From: JACVRW01 sp963746825
GTDB taxonomy: Bacteria > Actinomycetota > Thermoleophilia > Solirubrobacterales > Thermoleophilaceae
Assembly: GCA_963746825.1 (NCBI GenBank)
Contig: CAVVCU010000005.1
Coordinates: 186,001-250,000, forward strand
DNA length: 64,000 nt
Reading direction: 5' to 3'
Below the pieces are notes generated by a model. That model saw only the letters and a list, made by a program, of their open reading frames with translations, was not told the DNA's origin and made no database searches. Each line of letters opens with the position of its first letter. Within the stretch, counting starts at the first letter, position 1. Of this stretch, positions 53,325 through 62,413 are shown piece by piece. Both the position numbers and the translations under genes were made by a program.

Positions 53325-54224
53325 TCAGAGCGTGAAGCCGCCGGTGAAGGGCTCGCCCGTGCCCTGTCCGAGCAGCTCGGTCAGGCGATCGATCTCGTCG
53401 GGCGCCATGGTGTAGCCGTGCTCGGGCGCGGGGTAGCGGCGCGCCCGCACATCCTCCACGTAGGCCCCCACGCCGCTGATCATCTGCTCCCGGACGTTCG
53501 CGTAGCGCTTGACGAAGCGCGCAGCGTGCCCGTCGTAGATGCCGAGCAGGTCGTGGAACACGAGCACCTGGCCGTCGGTCGCCGGGCCGGCGCCGATGCC
53601 GATCACCGGCACGTGCAGCCTCGGCATGATCAGCTCGGTGAGCGCGCTCGGGATGGCCTCGAACACGATGGAGAAACAGCCGGCCTCCTGCAGGGCAACG
53701 GCGTCGTGCAGCACCTCGAGAGCGCGCTCGGCGGTGCGTCCCTGCGAGCGGTAGCCACCGAGCGCGGTGGCCGACTGGGGCGTCAGGCCGACGTGGCCCA
53801 TCACCGGGATGCCCGCGCCGATGATCGCGCGCGCTCGCTCGGCCGAGGTGCCGCCTCCCTCGAGCTTCACGGCGTCGCACCCCGCCTCCTTGATGAAGCG
53901 CTGCGCGTTGCGGATCGCCTCCTCGTTGGAGGCCTCGTACGAGCCGAAGGGCATGTCGCCCACGAGGAGCGGGGTGGAGAGCCCGCGCCGCACCGCCGCC
54001 GCCAGCATCAACAGCTCGTCGAGGGTCACGGGCACGGTCGAGGCGTAGCCGAGCACGGTCATGGCGCCGGAGTCGCCCACGAGCACCACGTCCACGCCGG
54101 CCTGCTCGGCCACCTGCGCGCTCGGGTAGTCGTAGGCGGTGACCATGGCGATCGGCTCGCCGAGCGCCTTCTTCTCCACGAGCTTGGTCAGCGTGACGAC
54201 CGGCGGCTGGGTGGGACGAGTCAT
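53325..54224 (-). CDS. panB: 3-methyl-2-oxobutanoate hydroxymethyltransferase
   Basis: PanB makes ketopantoate from 2-oxoisovalerate and methylene-tetrahydrofolate, the first committed step of pantothenate synthesis. The 299-residue TIM barrel has MVTAYDYPSAQVAEQAGVDV, VLVGDSGAMTVLGYASTVPV (metal-binding Asp), GDMPFGSYEAS, AVKLEGGG with the active-site Glu, GHVGLTPQSATALGGYRSQG and PVIGIGAGPATDGQVLVFHD. Its ATG overlaps the panC stop (ATGA), so it is the last gene of the minus-strand pan operon. Confidence 0.96.
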   Translation of the reverse strand: MTRPTQPPVVTLTKLVEKKALGEPIAMVTAYDYPSAQVAEQAGVDVVLVGDSGAMTVLGYASTVPVTLDELLMLAAAVRRGLSTPLLVGDMPFGSYEASNEEAIRNAQRFIKEAGCDAVKLEGGGTSAERARAIIGAGIPVMGHVGLTPQSATALGGYRSQGRTAERALEVLHDAVALQEAGCFSIVFEAIPSALTELIMPRLHVPVIGIGAGPATDGQVLVFHDLLGIYDGHAARFVKRYANVREQMISGVGAYVEDVRARRYPAPEHGYTMAPDEIDRLTELLGQGTGEPFTGGFTL

Positions 54225-55081
54225 CCTGAGCCTCCTCTGAGAATGGTGTTGTCGATCAGGCGCGCCTTGCCCACGCGGGCGGCCACGGCCAGAAGGGTGG
54301 ATCCGTTGACGCGGTCAACGGGCGAGAGGTCGATGGCGGAGCGCAGCTCCAGGTAGTCGGGGTCGATCCCGGCGGCGTCGAGCTCCGCGCGCGCGGCGCT
54401 CAGCACCGAGCCCGCGTCGACCTCGCCGCCGGCCACATGCGCCTCGGCGGCGCGCAGCGCTCGGCTGAGAGCGGCGGCCTGTCCCTCCTCCTCGGCGGAG
54501 AGGTAGGCGTTGCGCGAGGAGAGCGCGAGGCCCTCGGCGCTGCGCACGGTGGGGCAGACCTCGATACGGACCGGAAAATCGAGGTCGCGCACCAGCTGGC
54601 GGATCACGAGGGCCTGCTGGGCGTCCTTCTGGCCGAAGAAGGCCACGTCGGGGCCGACCATGTTGAAGAGCTTCGAGACCACCGTGGTGACGCCGTGGAA
54701 ATGCTCGCGCCCGCGCTGACGCGAATCGCCCTCGAGCGTCTCGGTCAGGCCGCCGATCTCGACGGCGGCGGAGAAGCCCGGCGGATAGACCTCCTCCCGC
54801 GGCGGCGCGAACACCACGTCGACGCCCTCCGCCTCGGCGAGAGCGAGGTCGCGTTGCTCGTCCCGGGGATACCCCTCGAGATCCTCGCCGGGGCCGAACT
54901 GGGCCGGATTCACGAACAGGGACACCACCACGACATCGCAGCTCTCCCGGGCGCGCCGCATGAGCGAGAGGTGTCCTTCGTGGAAGAAGCCCATCGTCGG
55001 GACCAGCCCGATGCTGCGACCCGCCCGCCGCTCGGGGAGCAGCGCCTCGCGCAGCTCGCTGACCGCGCGGATGGTCCTCAC
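54221..55081 (-). CDS. panC: Pantothenate synthetase
   Basis: PanC joins pantoate and beta-alanine using ATP. The 286 residues carry the adenylate-forming motifs VPTMGFFHEGHLSLMRRARE (HxGH, about 31-50), VVVVSLFVNPAQFGPGEDLE, FGQKDAQQALVIRQLVRDL and VRSAEGLALSSRNAYLS with the KMSKS-like SSRN. GTG at 55081 is chosen because it gives the family length and overlaps the upstream stop; the frame stays open for 780 bases beyond it within the DUF2520 gene. Its stop overlaps panB. Confidence 0.95.
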   Translation of the reverse strand: MRTIRAVSELREALLPERRAGRSIGLVPTMGFFHEGHLSLMRRARESCDVVVVSLFVNPAQFGPGEDLEGYPRDEQRDLALAEAEGVDVVFAPPREEVYPPGFSAAVEIGGLTETLEGDSRQRGREHFHGVTTVVSKLFNMVGPDVAFFGQKDAQQALVIRQLVRDLDFPVRIEVCPTVRSAEGLALSSRNAYLSAEEEGQAAALSRALRAAEAHVAGGEVDAGSVLSAARAELDAAGIDPDYLELRSAIDLSPVDRVNGSTLLAVAARVGKARLIDNTILRGGSG

Positions 55082-55848
55082 GCTCCCACCTCCTGAGCGG
55101 CGAGCGCCCGGGTGTGGTGGACGAGCTCGTCGAAGAGGTCGAGCAGGTGGGGAGCGCTCTGCTCCACCGCGCGGCGCTGAGCGGCCACGGTCAGCTCGTC
55201 GCCTCTGGCCACGGGCCCGGTCAGGGCCCGCTCGGGGCCCAGCTCGGCGAGATTCTCGACGGTGCGGCGCAGGAGCGGCGTGAGCAGCGCACGAGCCTGG
55301 GCGGGCTCGAGCCCCGCGCCGGCGGCGATGCTCTCCGCCGCCGCCGTGAGCGTGACGATGAAGTTCGAGGCCACCGAGGCGGCGGCGTGGTAGGCCGCCC
55401 GGCCGGCGTCGTCGATCTCGAAGGGCTCCATGCGAAGCGCCTGGGCCAGTGCGGTGACGAAGCCGAGTGCCTCGGGGGTCGTGCCGGCCACGGCGCAACC
55501 CGAGCCGGCGAAGGCACTGAGCCCCTCGGCGCTTGCCGAGAACGTCTGGAGCGGGTGCAGCCCGAAGGCCTCTGCGCGGGCCGGCGCGAGAGCATCCAGG
55601 CCGGTGGCGCCGCTGGTGTGCCCCACGAAGCGGGCGGCCCCGGCGACGGTGGCTGCGGCCACGGCGATCTCGGCGTCGGGCACGCACAGCACCAGAGCGT
55701 CGCAATCGTGCGGGACCTCGCCCCGGCCGACCGGACCCTCCACGCCAACAGCGGCCTCCCGCAGGGCCGAGGCCAACGCGGTCCCCACCCGCCCCGGGCC
55801 GATCACGCCCACCCGGGCGGCGCTGAGAATGTCGTCGTGGGGGTGCAT
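55078..55848 (-). CDS. Rossmann-fold plus DUF2520 protein, first gene of the pan operon
   Basis: The 256-residue protein has an N-terminal NAD(P) site VGVIGPGRVGTALASALRE (about residues 13-31), GHTSGATGLDAL, and HPLQTFSASAEGLSAF. The C-terminal helical DUF2520 domain begins AGRAAYHAAASVASNFIVTL and resembles the 6-phosphogluconate-dehydrogenase-like domain of ketopantoate reductase. Coupling to panC (4-base overlap), together with the absence of panE here, makes ketopantoate reduction a reasonable guess, but this is inference. The gene is widespread as a panC neighbour. Confidence 0.85.
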   Translation of the reverse strand: MHPHDDILSAARVGVIGPGRVGTALASALREAAVGVEGPVGRGEVPHDCDALVLCVPDAEIAVAAATVAGAARFVGHTSGATGLDALAPARAEAFGLHPLQTFSASAEGLSAFAGSGCAVAGTTPEALGFVTALAQALRMEPFEIDDAGRAAYHAAASVASNFIVTLTAAAESIAAGAGLEPAQARALLTPLLRRTVENLAELGPERALTGPVARGDELTVAAQRRAVEQSAPHLLDLFDELVHHTRALAAQEVGA

Positions 55849-55931
55849 ATCCGAGCCGGTCCACTCCGCTAGTTGCGGTAGCGGCCTGCAGCTGAAGGAT
55901 ACCCGGGCGCGTTGCCGTCGACTCCGGGTTT

Positions 55932-55937
55932 TAGTCT
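55932..55937 (+). promoter_or_regulatory. -10 element of the uracil-DNA glycosylase gene, leaderless type
   Basis: TAGTCT ends 6 bases before the ATG at 55944. The same hexamer is used at the SoxR-linked promoter at 59580. No ribosome binding site lies between. Confidence 0.5.
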
Positions 55938-55943
55938 TGCGTC

Positions 55944-56606
55944 ATGGAGCTACGCAGCGCAGAGGAGCGCCGCGAGGAGCTCGTGGAGCTCTTTCGCGAG
56001 GTGGCGGCCTGTGAGCGCTGCCCGCTCCACCAAAGCAGGACCAAGGCGGTGTTCGGGGCCGGGAACGCCGACGCCGACCTCATGTTCGTCGGCGAGGCGC
56101 CGGGACAGCAGGAGGACCTGCTGGGGCTGCCCTTCGTCGGCCGGGCGGGCAAGCTGCTCGACACGCTGCTGGAGGAGGTCGGGCTCGCCCGCGGCGACGT
56201 GTTCATCGCGAACGTGCTCAAGTCGAGGCCCCCGGGCAACCGCGACCCCCAACCGGACGAGATCGACGCCTGCAAGCCGTACCTGCACCGCCAGATCGAC
56301 CTGATCGAGCCCAGGGTCATCTGCACGCTGGGGAACTTCGCCACCAAGCTGCTCACCCGTTCCCAGCGCGGCATCACCGGCGTCCACGGCCGTCCCCAGG
56401 TGCACGAGCTCGGCGGCCGCACCGTCCGCGTGTTCCCGATCTACCACCCGGCGGCGGCCCTGCGCAGCACCAAGACCCTCGAGGAGCTGCGAGCCGACTT
56501 CTCGCGCCTTCCCGCGCTGCTCGCCGAGCCGATGCCGGTGCCGATAGGGGCGGTGGTGCCCGCGGCCGCCGCGCCCGAGCCGCCCCAGACCGAGCTGTTC
56601 GGCTGA
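55944..56606 (+). CDS. Family 4 uracil-DNA glycosylase, iron-sulfur type
   Basis: It removes uracil from DNA arising by cytosine deamination. The 220 residues contain ACERCPLHQSRTKAVFGAGN, with two of the four 4Fe-4S Cys, then FVGEAPGQQEDLLGLPFVGR with the catalytic region, NVLKSRPPGNRDPQPDEIDACKPY-like segment with the third Cys, VICTLGNFATKLL with the fourth, and the end motif FPIYHPAAALRS. The C-terminal 35 residues are Pro/Ala-rich and end in a QTELFG motif that resembles a beta-clamp-binding tail. It is the first gene of a five-gene unit. Confidence 0.93.
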   Translation: MELRSAEERREELVELFREVAACERCPLHQSRTKAVFGAGNADADLMFVGEAPGQQEDLLGLPFVGRAGKLLDTLLEEVGLARGDVFIANVLKSRPPGNRDPQPDEIDACKPYLHRQIDLIEPRVICTLGNFATKLLTRSQRGITGVHGRPQVHELGGRTVRVFPIYHPAAALRSTKTLEELRADFSRLPALLAEPMPVPIGAVVPAAAAPEPPQTELFG

Positions 56607-57013
56607 AGCGGCGCGACACGCAGAGCCCGGAGGAGACCGAGCGCGCGGGAGCCGAGCTGGCGGCCGTCCTTCGGCCCGGCGACGTGGTGCTGGTGAGCGG
56701 CGAGCTCGGCAGCGGCAAGACGACGTTCGTGCGCGGAGCGGCGCGAGCCCTCGGGGTGGAGGGCCCGGTCACGAGCCCGACCTTCACCATCGGGCAGGTC
56801 TATGCCGCGAATCCCGACGTGGCCCATCTCGACCTGTACCGGCTCGGTTCCCTCGCGGGCGAGGACCCGGCCCTGCTCGACGACTACCTCACGCCCGAGC
56901 GGATCGGCTTCGTCGAATGGCCGGCGGTGGGGGAGCCCGCCTTCGAACGCATCGCCGCGCGGGTGACCCTGGAGCACGGCGGCGGCGACCGCCGCCGCAT
57001 CACGGTCGAGTGA
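56603..57013 (+). CDS. tsaE: tRNA threonylcarbamoyladenosine biosynthesis ATPase TsaE
   Basis: TsaE is the ATPase that resets the TsaB-TsaD complex making t6A37 in tRNA. Walker A is SGELGSGKTTFVRGAARALG, followed by SPTFTIGQVY and HLDLYRLGS with the conserved Asp, and IGFVEWPAVGE. The N-terminal helix SPEETERAGAELAAVLRPGD, conserved in the family, lies upstream of any ATG or GTG. It is in frame only from a CTG at 56603 that overlaps the preceding stop (CTGA), so a CTG start is proposed. GTG at 56675 would cut off the helix. Confidence 0.88.
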   Translation: MKRRDTQSPEETERAGAELAAVLRPGDVVLVSGELGSGKTTFVRGAARALGVEGPVTSPTFTIGQVYAANPDVAHLDLYRLGSLAGEDPALLDDYLTPERIGFVEWPAVGEPAFERIAARVTLEHGGGDRRRITVE

Positions 57014-57672
57014 TCCTCGGCTTCGACACCTCCAGCGCAGCCAGCTCGGCCTGTGTGCTGAGCGACGACGGCGTGGCGCACGAGGTCCTGCCGAGCCCCG
57101 CCGCGCTGACGGGCGGGCCCGCCCACGCCCGCGACCTGCTCCCGGCGATAGGCCGCGTGATGGACGAGGCGCGGGTGGACTTCGAAGAGCTCGAGGCGAT
57201 CGCCGTGGGGGTGGGCCCGGGTGGGTTCACCGGCCTTCGCATCGGGATCGCGACGGCGCGCAGCCTCGCGGGCGCCGCCGGCGTGCCGCTGAGGCCGGTG
57301 TCCTCGCTCGCCGCACTCGCGCAGGGGATCGACCACGATCCCGCCCTGCCCCTGATCGACGCCAAGCGCGGCGAGCTGTTCGCGGCGCTCTACGAACGTG
57401 GAGCGACGCGCTGGGATCCCTTCGTCGCGTCGCCGGAGGAGGTGATCGACCGGCTGGGCGAATCCGGGCTGCGCCCGCGAGCTGCCGGGGACGGCTCGAT
57501 ACGATTTCGGGGGGTGCTCGAGGCCGCCGGGATGCCCGTCGATCCCGACGACTCGCGCTCTCACGTGGTGCGGGGCCTGCACGTGTGTCGTCTGGCACGG
57601 GACGTGCCGGACGCGCCACCGGACTCCGTACTCCCCGACTACCTCCGAGCGCCGGACGCCAAGCCGCAATGA
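57010..57672 (+). CDS. tsaB: tRNA threonylcarbamoyladenosine biosynthesis protein TsaB
   Basis: TsaB is the catalytically inert ASKHA partner of TsaD. The 220 residues begin VILGFDTSSAASSACVLSDD, then HARDLLPAIGRVMDEARVDF, and the family hallmark VGVGPGGFTGLRIGIATARS (about 74-93), then ALPLIDAKRGELFAALYE. GTG at 57010 overlaps the tsaE stop, and its own stop overlaps the rimI ATG. Confidence 0.94.
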   Translation: MILGFDTSSAASSACVLSDDGVAHEVLPSPAALTGGPAHARDLLPAIGRVMDEARVDFEELEAIAVGVGPGGFTGLRIGIATARSLAGAAGVPLRPVSSLAALAQGIDHDPALPLIDAKRGELFAALYERGATRWDPFVASPEEVIDRLGESGLRPRAAGDGSIRFRGVLEAAGMPVDPDDSRSHVVRGLHVCRLARDVPDAPPDSVLPDYLRAPDAKPQ

Positions 57673-58126
57673 ACCCCGATCTCGAGATTCGCCCGCTGAC
57701 CTACGCGGACCTGCCCCAGGTGATCGCGATCGAGCGTCGTGCCTTTCCCACCCCGTGGTCGCTGGCCATGTTCGTGCTCGAGCTCTCCAAGCCGTCGGGG
57801 ATCTGCCTCGCCGGGCTGATCGACGGGCGCATCGTCGGCTACCTCGTCTGCTCGCGCTACGACACCGTGTGGCACGTGATGAACGTGGCGGTGGACAACC
57901 GGCTCAGGCGCCTGGGCCTGGCCACCGCGCTGCTCGAGCGGCTGTTCGAGCTCGCCGACCGCCCCAACGAGCAGTACACGCTCGAGGTCCGCACCTCCAA
58001 CGACGGGGCGATCCGCCTGTACGAGGGCTTCGGGTTCCGGTCGGCGGGACGCCGCCGGGCCTACTACCACGACAATCGCGAGGACGCCCTGATCATGTGG
58101 CGCACGGTGCCCGACCGGGCGCCGGC

Positions 58127-58130
<4 letters not shown>
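57669..58130 (+). CDS. rimI: Ribosomal-protein-alanine N-acetyltransferase RimI
   Basis: The 153-residue GNAT protein shows IEIRPLTYADL-like N-terminus, VIAIERRAFPTPWSLAMFVL, VMNVAVDNRLRRLGLATALL with the acetyl-CoA pyrophosphate loop (RRLGLA), and EVRTSNDGAIRLYEGFGFRS, then RRRAYYHDNREDALIM typical of RimI. It acetylates ribosomal protein S18 in Escherichia coli. The tsaB-rimI-tsaD order is widely conserved. The ends overlap both neighbours. Confidence 0.94.
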
Positions 58131-59085
<955 letters not shown>

Positions 59086-59089
<4 letters not shown>

Positions 59090-59529
59090 GCCCCGTCGGC
59101 GATCCAGTAGCGCGGTCCCGCACCGAGCCGCGCCGCCCGGTCATCGGGGTTGGCGAACCGGCAGCGGTCGAGCGAGAGGCAACCGCAGCCGATGCACTCG
59201 GTGAGGCCGGCCTTGAGGCGCTCGAGCTCCGCGATCCGGGAGTCGATGCGCTCGGTCCAGCTGCTCGAGAGGCGCGCCCAGTCGCGCCTCGCCGGGGCCC
59301 GGTCGGGGGGCAGCTTGTCGAGCTCGCCGGCGATCTCGTCGAGCTTGAGCCCGATGCGCTGGGCGAACACGATGAAGGCGATGCGCCGCAGAACGGGACG
59401 GGGATAGCGGCGGTGGCCCGAGCCCTCGCGCTCGGAGGTGATCAGGCCGCGATCCTCGTAGAAGCGCAGGGCGGACGCCGCGACGCCGCTGCGGCGCGAG
59501 ACCTCACCGATGCTGAGCAGATCGGACAC
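59086..59529 (-). CDS. soxR: Redox-sensing MerR-family regulator SoxR
   Basis: The 147-residue protein has the MerR helix-turn-helix (LLSIGEVSRRSGVAASALRF, YEDRGLITSEREGSGHRRYP), the dimer helix IGLKLDEIAGELDKLPPDRA, and the [2Fe-2S] cluster motif CIGCGCLSLDRC (Cys-x2-Cys-x-Cys-x5-Cys, about residues 113-124), which defines SoxR. It responds to redox-cycling compounds. The start is a GTG at 59529. The 62-base gap to the divergent gene at 59592 holds a SoxR-type operator, so that gene is the likely target. Confidence 0.93.
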
Positions 59530-59554
59530 CCGGACAGCGAATCACATATCGACC

Positions 59555-59585
59555 TTGACTTCAAGTTCACTTGAACTTGTAGTCT
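59555..59585 (+). promoter_or_regulatory. SoxR-controlled promoter with 19-base spacer
   Basis: The -35 element TTGACT (59555-59560; five of six) and -10 element TAGTCT (59580-59585) are 19 bases apart, the over-long spacing of MerR-family promoters that are activated by DNA distortion. The -10 ends 6 bases before the ATG at 59592, implying a leaderless transcript. Confidence 0.75.
59559..59576 (+). promoter_or_regulatory. SoxR operator
   Basis: CTTCAAGTTCACTTGAAC agrees at 14 of 18 positions with the SoxR box CCTCAAGTTAACTTGAGG as I recall it. It contains the perfect dyad TTCAAGT-TC-ACTTGAA (59560-59575) and falls in the promoter spacer, next to the soxR gene itself. Confidence 0.75.
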
Positions 59586-59591
59586 TGAGCC

Positions 59592-59909
59592 ATGACCGCA
59601 AGTGACCAGATAACTCGAGAAGTGACCTCATGGCCCGGAGTGGAGGCGGGCACCGGCAGCCGCGGCGAATGGGCCTTCACGCACGGGCGGCGCGCCCTCG
59701 GCCACCTCCACGGCGACCGCACGGCCCACTTCGGCTTTCCCAAGGGTGTTTGGGCGGACCTGTTCGAGCAGGGGCGCATCGACTACCACCCCGTATTCCC
59801 GGGCAGGCCCGGCTTCGCGGCCCGGAGGATCGAGAACGAGGAGGATGTGCGCGACGTGATCGCGATGCTGCGCCTCAACTACGAGCGTTCCGCCGGCTCA
59901 GGGAGCTAG
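59592..59909 (+). CDS. Luciferase-domain (DUF5519) protein, probable SoxR target
   Basis: The 105-residue protein matches the small luciferase domain family PF17648: REVTSWPGVEAGTGSRGEWA, FTHGRRALGHLHGDRTAHFG, FPKGVWADLFEQGRIDYHPV and FPGRPGFAARRIENEEDVRD. The name derives from a domain found with luciferase-like proteins; no bioluminescence is implied. Its function is unknown, but its promoter architecture points to induction by redox-active compounds. The 3' end overlaps the convergent antiporter gene by 12 bases. Confidence 0.82.
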   Translation: MTASDQITREVTSWPGVEAGTGSRGEWAFTHGRRALGHLHGDRTAHFGFPKGVWADLFEQGRIDYHPVFPGRPGFAARRIENEEDVRDVIAMLRLNYERSAGSGS

Positions 59910-61481
59910 CCGCGACTCCTCGAGGTCGAGGTCGCGCTCGACCTTGCGCCGCACCTCGTCGCTGATCACCCGGGTGTTGCGCAGGTCGAGCAGCTGCTCG
60001 CGCTGGGCGTCGAAGAGCTCGTACATGAGTCGCGTGTACGCCCCGGTGCGTTCCTCGTAGACGCCGTCCTGGTTGCTCTGGTCGGCCTGAGCGTCGAAGC
60101 GGCGGCGGCGATACTCGTACATGCCGCGCACCCGATCGATCGTGTCGTCGCGGGCCCACTCCTCTCCGGACACCTCCTCCAGCCGAGCGATGGCGGCCTC
60201 GGAGAGACGCAGGCGGGCCACGGACTCCTCCTGGGCTTCCTGGCCGTCGTCGCAGATTCCCAGGCGGTCGATGAGCGGCCCGAGCGTCAGGCCCTGGCCC
60301 ACGAGCGTGACCAGGATCACCGCGAGGGCGAGCAGGATGATGAGGTCGCGGTCGGGGAAGGGCCCTCCGGCATCGATGGTGAGCGGCACGGCCAGCGCGG
60401 CGGCCAGCGACACCGAGCCGCGCATGCCCGCCCAGCTCACCACGAGCCGCTCGCGCGGCGCGGCGCGGCGTGCGACCTGGGAGGGCCGCCGGTCGATCGC
60501 GCGGACCAGATAGGGCACGGTGAACCCCCACGCCAAGCGGACGACGATCACGACGGCGCTCACGAGCGCGCCCCAGCCCAGCAGCTCGCCGGTGGAGTAG
60601 CCCTCGACCTCGTCGAGCACTCCGGGCAGCTGGAGGCCCACGAGCAGGAACAGCACCGCGTTGAGCAGGAACGTGAGGATCTCCCACACCGACACGCCCT
60701 GCAGGCGCATCAGCGCCGTGGTCAGCTGGGGCGTGTACCAGCCCATGTAGACGCCGGTGGTCACCGCCGCGATCACGCCGGAGAAGTGGAGCTCCTCGGC
60801 CGGCAGGTAGGCCGCGTAGCCCGACAGCAGCGAGATCGTGATCTCGGTGGGCGGGTCGTCGATGCGCGAGCGTACGAAGCGGATCACCACGCCGGCCGCT
60901 AGCCCCACGGCCAGGCCCCCGACCCCGCTGAGCACGAAGCGCAGACTCGCCTCCCCGAGGGAGAACTCGCCCGACACCACGGCGGCCACCGCGACGCTGT
61001 AGAGCGTCAGCGCGGTCCAGTCGTTGGTCAGGTTCTCGCCCTCGACGATCGTGAGCAGGCGCCGCGGCGCGTTGAGCCGGCGCAGGATCTCCGCCGGCGC
61101 CACGGCGTCGGTGGGCGAGACGATCGCGCCCAGCACGAAGGACTCCGCCCAGCCGAGACCGATGACGACGTGGGCGACCGCCGCCACCGCGAACATCGTC
61201 GCGAGGACGACTCCGACCGCCAGCAGCGCGATGGGCCGCGCGTTGGCGCGCAGGTCGCGCAGCGAGGTGAAGAACGCGGCGCCGTAGAGCAGCGGGGGCA
61301 GGAAGATCAGCAGGACCAGCTCGGGATCGAGCTCCACCGAGGGCATGCCCGGCACCAGCCCGATCCCCACCCCGCCCAGCACGAGGATGATCGGATAGGG
61401 AACGCCGACCAGGTTGGCCAGCACGGCGAGGGCCGCGGTGCCGGCCAGAAGGCCGAATACGACGAGCTCCAGGTGCTCCAC
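59898..61481 (-). CDS. Na+/H+ antiporter, CPA1 family
   Basis: The 527-residue protein has about twelve predicted helices followed by a cytoplasmic tail of about 130 charged residues. Conserved points are VLLIFLPPLLYGAAFFTS, LGAIVSPTDAVAPAEILRRL, the ion-binding EGENLTNDWTALTLYSVAVA (Asn-Asp pair), and VVSWAGMRGSVSLAAALAVP with the conserved Arg. It exchanges Na+ or K+ for protons and so controls cytoplasmic pH. The GTG at 61481 gives the normal start; the frame remains open upstream into the next gene. Confidence 0.92.
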   Translation of the reverse strand: MEHLELVVFGLLAGTAALAVLANLVGVPYPIILVLGGVGIGLVPGMPSVELDPELVLLIFLPPLLYGAAFFTSLRDLRANARPIALLAVGVVLATMFAVAAVAHVVIGLGWAESFVLGAIVSPTDAVAPAEILRRLNAPRRLLTIVEGENLTNDWTALTLYSVAVAAVVSGEFSLGEASLRFVLSGVGGLAVGLAAGVVIRFVRSRIDDPPTEITISLLSGYAAYLPAEELHFSGVIAAVTTGVYMGWYTPQLTTALMRLQGVSVWEILTFLLNAVLFLLVGLQLPGVLDEVEGYSTGELLGWGALVSAVVIVVRLAWGFTVPYLVRAIDRRPSQVARRAAPRERLVVSWAGMRGSVSLAAALAVPLTIDAGGPFPDRDLIILLALAVILVTLVGQGLTLGPLIDRLGICDDGQEAQEESVARLRLSEAAIARLEEVSGEEWARDDTIDRVRGMYEYRRRRFDAQADQSNQDGVYEERTGAYTRLMYELFDAQREQLLDLRNTRVISDEVRRKVERDLDLEESRLAP

Positions 61482-61499
61482 CGCCCTAGAGTGACATCC

Positions 61500-61733
61500 G
61501 TGCCCAAGCTGGTCCTCTATGGCAAGCCGGGGTGCCACCTGTGCGACGAGGCCCGGGCGGAGATCGAGCGTGTCCGCGGCGATCGGCCCTTCGAGCTGGA
61601 GCAGGTGGACATCACGCTGGACCCGGTGCTGAACCGCCGTTACGGCGAGCGGATCCCCGTGCTGGCCCTCGACGGCGAGGAGCTCTTCGAGCTCCGGGTC
61701 GACGGTGACGCCCTATTGCAGCGGCTAGAGTGA
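61500..61733 (+). CDS. Glutaredoxin-like thiol protein (DUF836 type)
   Basis: The 77-residue protein is a short thioredoxin-fold domain: PKLVLYGKPGCHLCDEARAE with the redox pair Cys-His-Leu-Cys (about residues 11-14), ELEQVDITLDPVLNRRYGER, the cis-Pro in IPVLALDG, and ELFELRVDG. GTG at 61500 lies 7 bases after TAGAGT, a likely -10 element; a GTG at 61491 would add three residues. Its gene lies directly upstream of rex. Confidence 0.82.
   Translation: MPKLVLYGKPGCHLCDEARAEIERVRGDRPFELEQVDITLDPVLNRRYGERIPVLALDGEELFELRVDGDALLQRLE
61726..61731 (+). promoter_or_regulatory. -10 element of rex, leaderless type
   Basis: TAGAGT ends 6 bases before the GTG of rex and overlaps the end of the glutaredoxin-like gene. 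It suggests that rex has its own leaderless transcript. Confidence 0.45.
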
Positions 61734-61737
61734 GGCC

Positions 61738-62409
61738 GTGAGCTTCCGCGAGCCCATGCCGGGCGGGGCCGGGGTGCAGGACGGCCCCTCTGAGCGCCTT
61801 TCGCTCGGCGTCGCGGCGCGCCTGTCGCGCTATCTCCAGGTGCTCACCCAGGCCAAGAAGATGGGGCGCGAGACCATCTCGTCGCAGGAGCTGGCCGAGT
61901 ACACCCACGTCAACTCCACCCAGATCCGCCGCGACCTGTCCGGCTTCGGCAAGTTCGGCAAGCGGGGGGTGGGCTACAACGTCGACTCGCTGGTGTCGCA
62001 GATTCGCAAGATCCTGCGCACCACCGGCAAGCACAACATCGCGCTCTTCGGCGCCGGGAACCTGGGGCAGGCGATCGCCGGGTCGGACATCTTCGCGGAC
62101 CACGGCTTCCGGGTGGTCGCGCTCTTCGAGAAGGATCCCGCCAAGGTCGGCAAGAGCATCGGGGAGGGCCTGGAGGTCCGCCCCTACGCGGACCTGGAGC
62201 GCGTGATTCGCGAGGAGGACGTGGTGGTCGGCGTGCTCGCCGTGCCCACCGAGGCGGCCCAGGAAGTGGCCAACGACCTCGTGGAAGCGGGAGTGAAGAT
62301 CATCTTCAACTACTCCGAGGCCCTGCTCCAGGTTCCGCCGGAGGTTACGGTTCACACCTCGAGTCCCGCCGTCGACCTGCTCTACGCGCTCTACTTCTAC
62401 CTGACCTGA
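61738..62409 (+). CDS. rex: Redox-sensing transcriptional repressor Rex
   Basis: Rex represses respiratory and fermentation genes and leaves DNA when NADH rises. The 223 residues have an N-terminal winged helix (RLSRYLQVLTQAKKMGRETI, SSQELAEYTHVNSTQIRRDL), the hinge FGKFGKRGVGYNV, the NADH-binding ALFGAGNLGQAIAG (GAGNLG about 105-110), and the C-terminal swapped helix SPAVDLLYALYFYL. The first 20 residues are a non-conserved extension. No ROP palindrome (TTGTGA-type) was found in the window. Confidence 0.95.
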   Translation: MSFREPMPGGAGVQDGPSERLSLGVAARLSRYLQVLTQAKKMGRETISSQELAEYTHVNSTQIRRDLSGFGKFGKRGVGYNVDSLVSQIRKILRTTGKHNIALFGAGNLGQAIAGSDIFADHGFRVVALFEKDPAKVGKSIGEGLEVRPYADLERVIREEDVVVGVLAVPTEAAQEVANDLVEAGVKIIFNYSEALLQVPPEVTVHTSSPAVDLLYALYFYLT

Positions 62410-62413
62410 TCTG

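Noticed and set aside
59592..59909. Bioluminescence function
   Set aside because: The family name mentions luciferase, but the 105-residue domain has no luciferase catalytic part, and no lux genes are present.
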